Under the pieces are notes generated by a model that was not told the DNA's origin, searched no databases, and saw only the letters and a program-made list of their open reading frames with translations. 8,802 nucleotides of DNA, from contig JAJDDS010000141.1 in NCBI GenBank assembly GCA_029260195.1, positions 1 to 8,802 of the forward strand. Reading direction: 5' to 3'. Each line of letters opens with the position of its first letter. The first letter of the stretch is position 1. This document shows positions 6,819 to 8,802 of the stretch, piece by piece. Position numbers and translations under genes: made by a program. This DNA is from Phycisphaerae bacterium. Lineage in GTDB: Bacteria; Planctomycetota; Phycisphaerae; UBA1845.

Positions 6819-8786
6819 TCATTTCGACGTCAACTCAATGGCTTGGTTCCAGTCGTCGGGCGGTGGATCGGTTTGGTGGGAGCGGATGTTGCCTTCCAGC
6901 AGGTCGACGGCGAGATCGTCGGGGCGTGACTTGCGGCAGTGGGAGAGGATGCGGAGGGCGCCTGACCAATCGCGCGACTGGAACCTGCGGACAGCCTCTC
7001 CGTATTTCTCGGCGTAGTCAGCCACTTCGCCGTCGACCTCGCCGGTGCGGCCGATCAGTTCGTAGACTTGGACGGCTTCCTTCTTGCCGACGACTTGCAG
7101 TCCGCCGAGGTGTCGCACGACGTAACCGTCGCCTGCGGCGTTCAATGTGGACTGCGACACCATGGTGGATATACCGAACGGTTTGCAGGCTGGCTCCAAT
7201 CTCGCGGAGAGGTTGACGGTGTCGCCGATGCAGGTGTAGTCCAGCTTGTTGCTGCTGCCGTAGTCGCCCACGAACACTTCTCCGGTGTTCACGCCGATGC
7301 GCATGCTCAACGCGCGTACCTCCGTCTCCAGATCCCCCGTTGCGAGCACGTCTTTGAGGCGTTCCAACGCGACGAACGAATCGAGGGAAGCCTCGAAGGC
7401 GGCGCGGGCGTGGTTTTCGACGGGATGGATCGGCGGGTTGAAGAACGCGAAGATGCCGTCGCCCATGAACTTGTTGATCATGGCGTTGGATTTTATGAGC
7501 ACGCCGCTCATGGCTTCGAGATAGGGGTTCAGCACGTCCCGGGTGCGCGACGCCCCAAGGCGTTCACTGATCGACGTGAACCCTTTGAGGTCGCTGAAGA
7601 AGCACGTCACGGTCCGCGCCCGCGGCGACAGGTCCAGTTGCCCCGCTTGCCGCGTCAACTGATCCGCGAGTTGGGCGGCGATGGCGGGGGACGTGTACTG
7701 CGCCAGCGACTTGCTGAACGCCCGCTTCTGCCGCTGTTCAGTCAGTTGCCGGTACAGTGTTACGAATGCCCACGACAGGAACACGGCGATCAACGGTCCC
7801 ACAATGTCGACGTGATAAGTGGAGACGTAGAAGCTGCCCAGTGCAATGACGGTCAGCACAGCGACGACCAGGAACATCGCCACCAGACTGACCCATGGGT
7901 CGCGCCAGACCGTCACACCGGTCACCGCCAGCCCGGTCACGAGCGTGAGCACGACGATCACCCATCGGTCCGGCATTTCGGGAAACAGGTCGACGAGCAT
8001 GCTGTTGATGACGTTCGCGTGGGCCATCACGCCCGGCACCTCGTCGAAGACCGGAGTGTTCACCGTGTCCGCGACGGCTGTTGCCGTGTAGCCGATGAGA
8101 CAGATGTTGCCCTGAATCAGCGGCCGTAGTTGTGCCTTGACCTTGTCAATGCGGGCTAGCTTCCCGCGTATCGATTCGTCGATCTTGCGTTCAGTTTGGG
8201 TGTGGCGCTCAGCCAGCTCGACGATGCGCAGCATCTCCGGGTCCAGGGCGGCGCGATCCTCCGGTGAGGCGACTTCGCCGAGGATTTCGTCGGCGGCCTC
8301 GATGACCAGCGCAATGTTTTCGTCATCAATGGCATTGAGTTGTGCTTCGATCCCGGCGAGTTCCGCCGTTTCGGCGTCCGTCACGTTTCGCGCCCGTAGT
8401 TGGCGCCGCCGGTTGACCAGTTCGACGTAGTTAGCGTGACCCGCGGCGGCTTCGCCGTAACGGATGCGGGCGAACGCGTCGCGGTGAAACGCCCTCCGGG
8501 CTTCGTCGTCAGCGAGGTACTTTCGGAGCCGCGGGATTCCCATCAATCGGGCGACGGGGACGTGCTCGAAGCTGAAGCGCCACTCGGGTTTGTCGGGATC
8601 GATGTGCCAGTTGATGAGTGTACGTCCTTCCTCGTCGATGGGAATCCGCCAACGGCTGTCGCCGCTCCGGTTCCGGTCCCTTCCACTCAGAATCCTTCGG
8701 ATTCTGCCGCACGAACGCGGTTGGCGGATGATATAATGCGTTCGTGCGGCCGTTCTCGGGACACATTCAGCGCTCCACTGGAGCAC
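6819..8786 (-). CDS. CHASE2-domain class III adenylate cyclase, 5' end uncertain
   Basis: A membrane sensor that should convert ATP to cAMP in the cytoplasm in response to an extracytoplasmic signal. Numbering is from GTG 8786. The second part of a CHASE2 sensor is visible: WRIPIDEEGRTLINW (46-60) and QGNICLIGYTATAVADTVNTP...PGVMAHANVINSML (225-264). Between them is a charged helical, probably coiled-coil insert (about 90-222). Three membrane segments follow (about 275-294, 298-320, 326-345). The cyclase domain (about 391-580) has metal Asp399 (FSDLKGFT) and Asp443 (NKFMGDG), base-selecting Lys439 and Thr518 (LDYTCIG), and Asn525 and Arg529 (VNLSARLE). All catalytic positions are kept, and the Lys/Thr pair favours ATP. 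The tail (YGEAVRRFQSRDWSGALRIL) is a TPR-like helix pair usual in this family. The first half of CHASE2 and its membrane anchor are missing. Residues 1-44 are Arg-rich and unconvincing, the GTG has no Shine-Dalgarno, and two palindromes lie there. The gene is probably truncated or frameshifted at the window edge. Confidence 0.88.
   Translation of the reverse strand: MLQWSAECVPRTAARTHYIIRQPRSCGRIRRILSGRDRNRSGDSRWRIPIDEEGRTLINWHIDPDKPEWRFSFEHVPVARLMGIPRLRKYLADDEARRAFHRDAFARIRYGEAAAGHANYVELVNRRRQLRARNVTDAETAELAGIEAQLNAIDDENIALVIEAADEILGEVASPEDRAALDPEMLRIVELAERHTQTERKIDESIRGKLARIDKVKAQLRPLIQGNICLIGYTATAVADTVNTPVFDEVPGVMAHANVINSMLVDLFPEMPDRWVIVVLTLVTGLAVTGVTVWRDPWVSLVAMFLVVAVLTVIALGSFYVSTYHVDIVGPLIAVFLSWAFVTLYRQLTEQRQKRAFSKSLAQYTSPAIAAQLADQLTRQAGQLDLSPRARTVTCFFSDLKGFTSISERLGASRTRDVLNPYLEAMSGVLIKSNAMINKFMGDGIFAFFNPPIHPVENHARAAFEASLDSFVALERLKDVLATGDLETEVRALSMRIGVNTGEVFVGDYGSSNKLDYTCIGDTVNLSARLEPACKPFGISTMVSQSTLNAAGDGYVVRHLGGLQVVGKKEAVQVYELIGRTGEVDGEVADYAEKYGEAVRRFQSRDWSGALRILSHCRKSRPDDLAVDLLEGNIRSHQTDPPPDDWNQAIELTSK
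8688..8706. repeat. 8-bp perfect inverted repeat near the cyclase 5' end
   Basis: CAGAATCC (8688-8695) and GGATTCTG (8699-8706) are exact reverse complements around a 3-base TTC centre. The right arm abuts, sharing base 8706, the next inverted repeat, so the two form a compact double hairpin. Confidence 0.7.
8706..8750. repeat. 13-bp perfect inverted repeat with 19-base loop near the cyclase 5' end
   Basis: GCCGCACGAACGC (8706-8718) and GCGTTCGTGCGGC (8738-8750) are exact reverse complements around a 19-base loop. With the adjoining 8-bp repeat it lies just upstream (in gene direction) of where recognisable CHASE2 sequence begins, at about 8651. That suggests an inserted or transcribed palindromic element rather than protein-coding sequence. 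Confidence 0.75.
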
Positions 8787-8802
8787 TGAACGTCAAGGAA
8801 AC

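Noticed and set aside
7068..8129. A long plus-strand reading frame (353 codons) across the cyclase gene.
   Set aside because: It is antisense to a gene with clear catalytic motifs, its translation is rich in His, Arg and Asp without any motif, and long antisense frames are expected in GC-rich DNA.
8732..8737. A perfect TATAAT on the plus strand near the right end.
   Set aside because: It lies in the loop of the 13-bp inverted repeat, has no TTGACA-like box about 17 bases upstream, and no plus-strand gene follows in the 65 bases left.

Overview
The window is GC-rich, densely coding bacterial DNA, most likely from a member of the Planctomycetota, probably a Phycisphaerae-like lineage. This rests on family knowledge rather than a marker gene: a secreted FG-GAP protein ends in an Asp/Ala-rich dockerin-like tail (DLADFAALQRAF) of a kind common in that group, there is a CHASE2 adenylate cyclase, and there are several lipoproteins. 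No 16S rRNA or tRNA is present, so the assignment is an inference. Both window ends look like damaged or low-quality contig edges.

Layout. Plus strand, left half: (1) the 5'-truncated ffh gene for the signal recognition particle GTPase, up to 1394; (2) an exported TolB/PD40-type beta-propeller protein, 1448-2551; (3) a small predicted lipoprotein of unknown function, 2586-3251, whose first 21 codons are a perfect 28-bp palindromic repeat. The three lie head to tail with gaps of 53 and 34 bases and could be one transcript. A 125-base convergent gap follows. Minus strand, right half, in transcription order: (4) a CHASE2 / class III adenylate cyclase, 6819-8786, with an unresolved 5' end; (5) a GH5-like glycoside hydrolase lipoprotein, 5327-6640; (6) a secreted seven-bladed FG-GAP/VCBS propeller protein with the dockerin-like tail, 3377-4755, broken by a 2-base CT duplication. 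Between (5) and (6), on the plus strand, lies an orphan coding-like 3' fragment (4941-5177).

How they fit together. Apart from ffh and the cyclase, every gene encodes an exported or lipid-anchored protein. SRP targets mainly inner-membrane proteins co-translationally, and no functional link to the neighbours can be shown. The GH5-like enzyme and the FG-GAP protein fit a saprophytic, polysaccharide-degrading life, and the cyclase would sense a signal through CHASE2 and make cAMP. I see no defence system, CRISPR array, transposase, phage gene or RNA gene. The most notable signals are small: the palindrome that forms the start of a lipoprotein gene, a Val in place of the near-invariant Asn before the GH5 acid/base Glu, the exact slippage site in the FG-GAP gene, the long helical insert inside CHASE2, and paired hairpins where the cyclase's homology ends.
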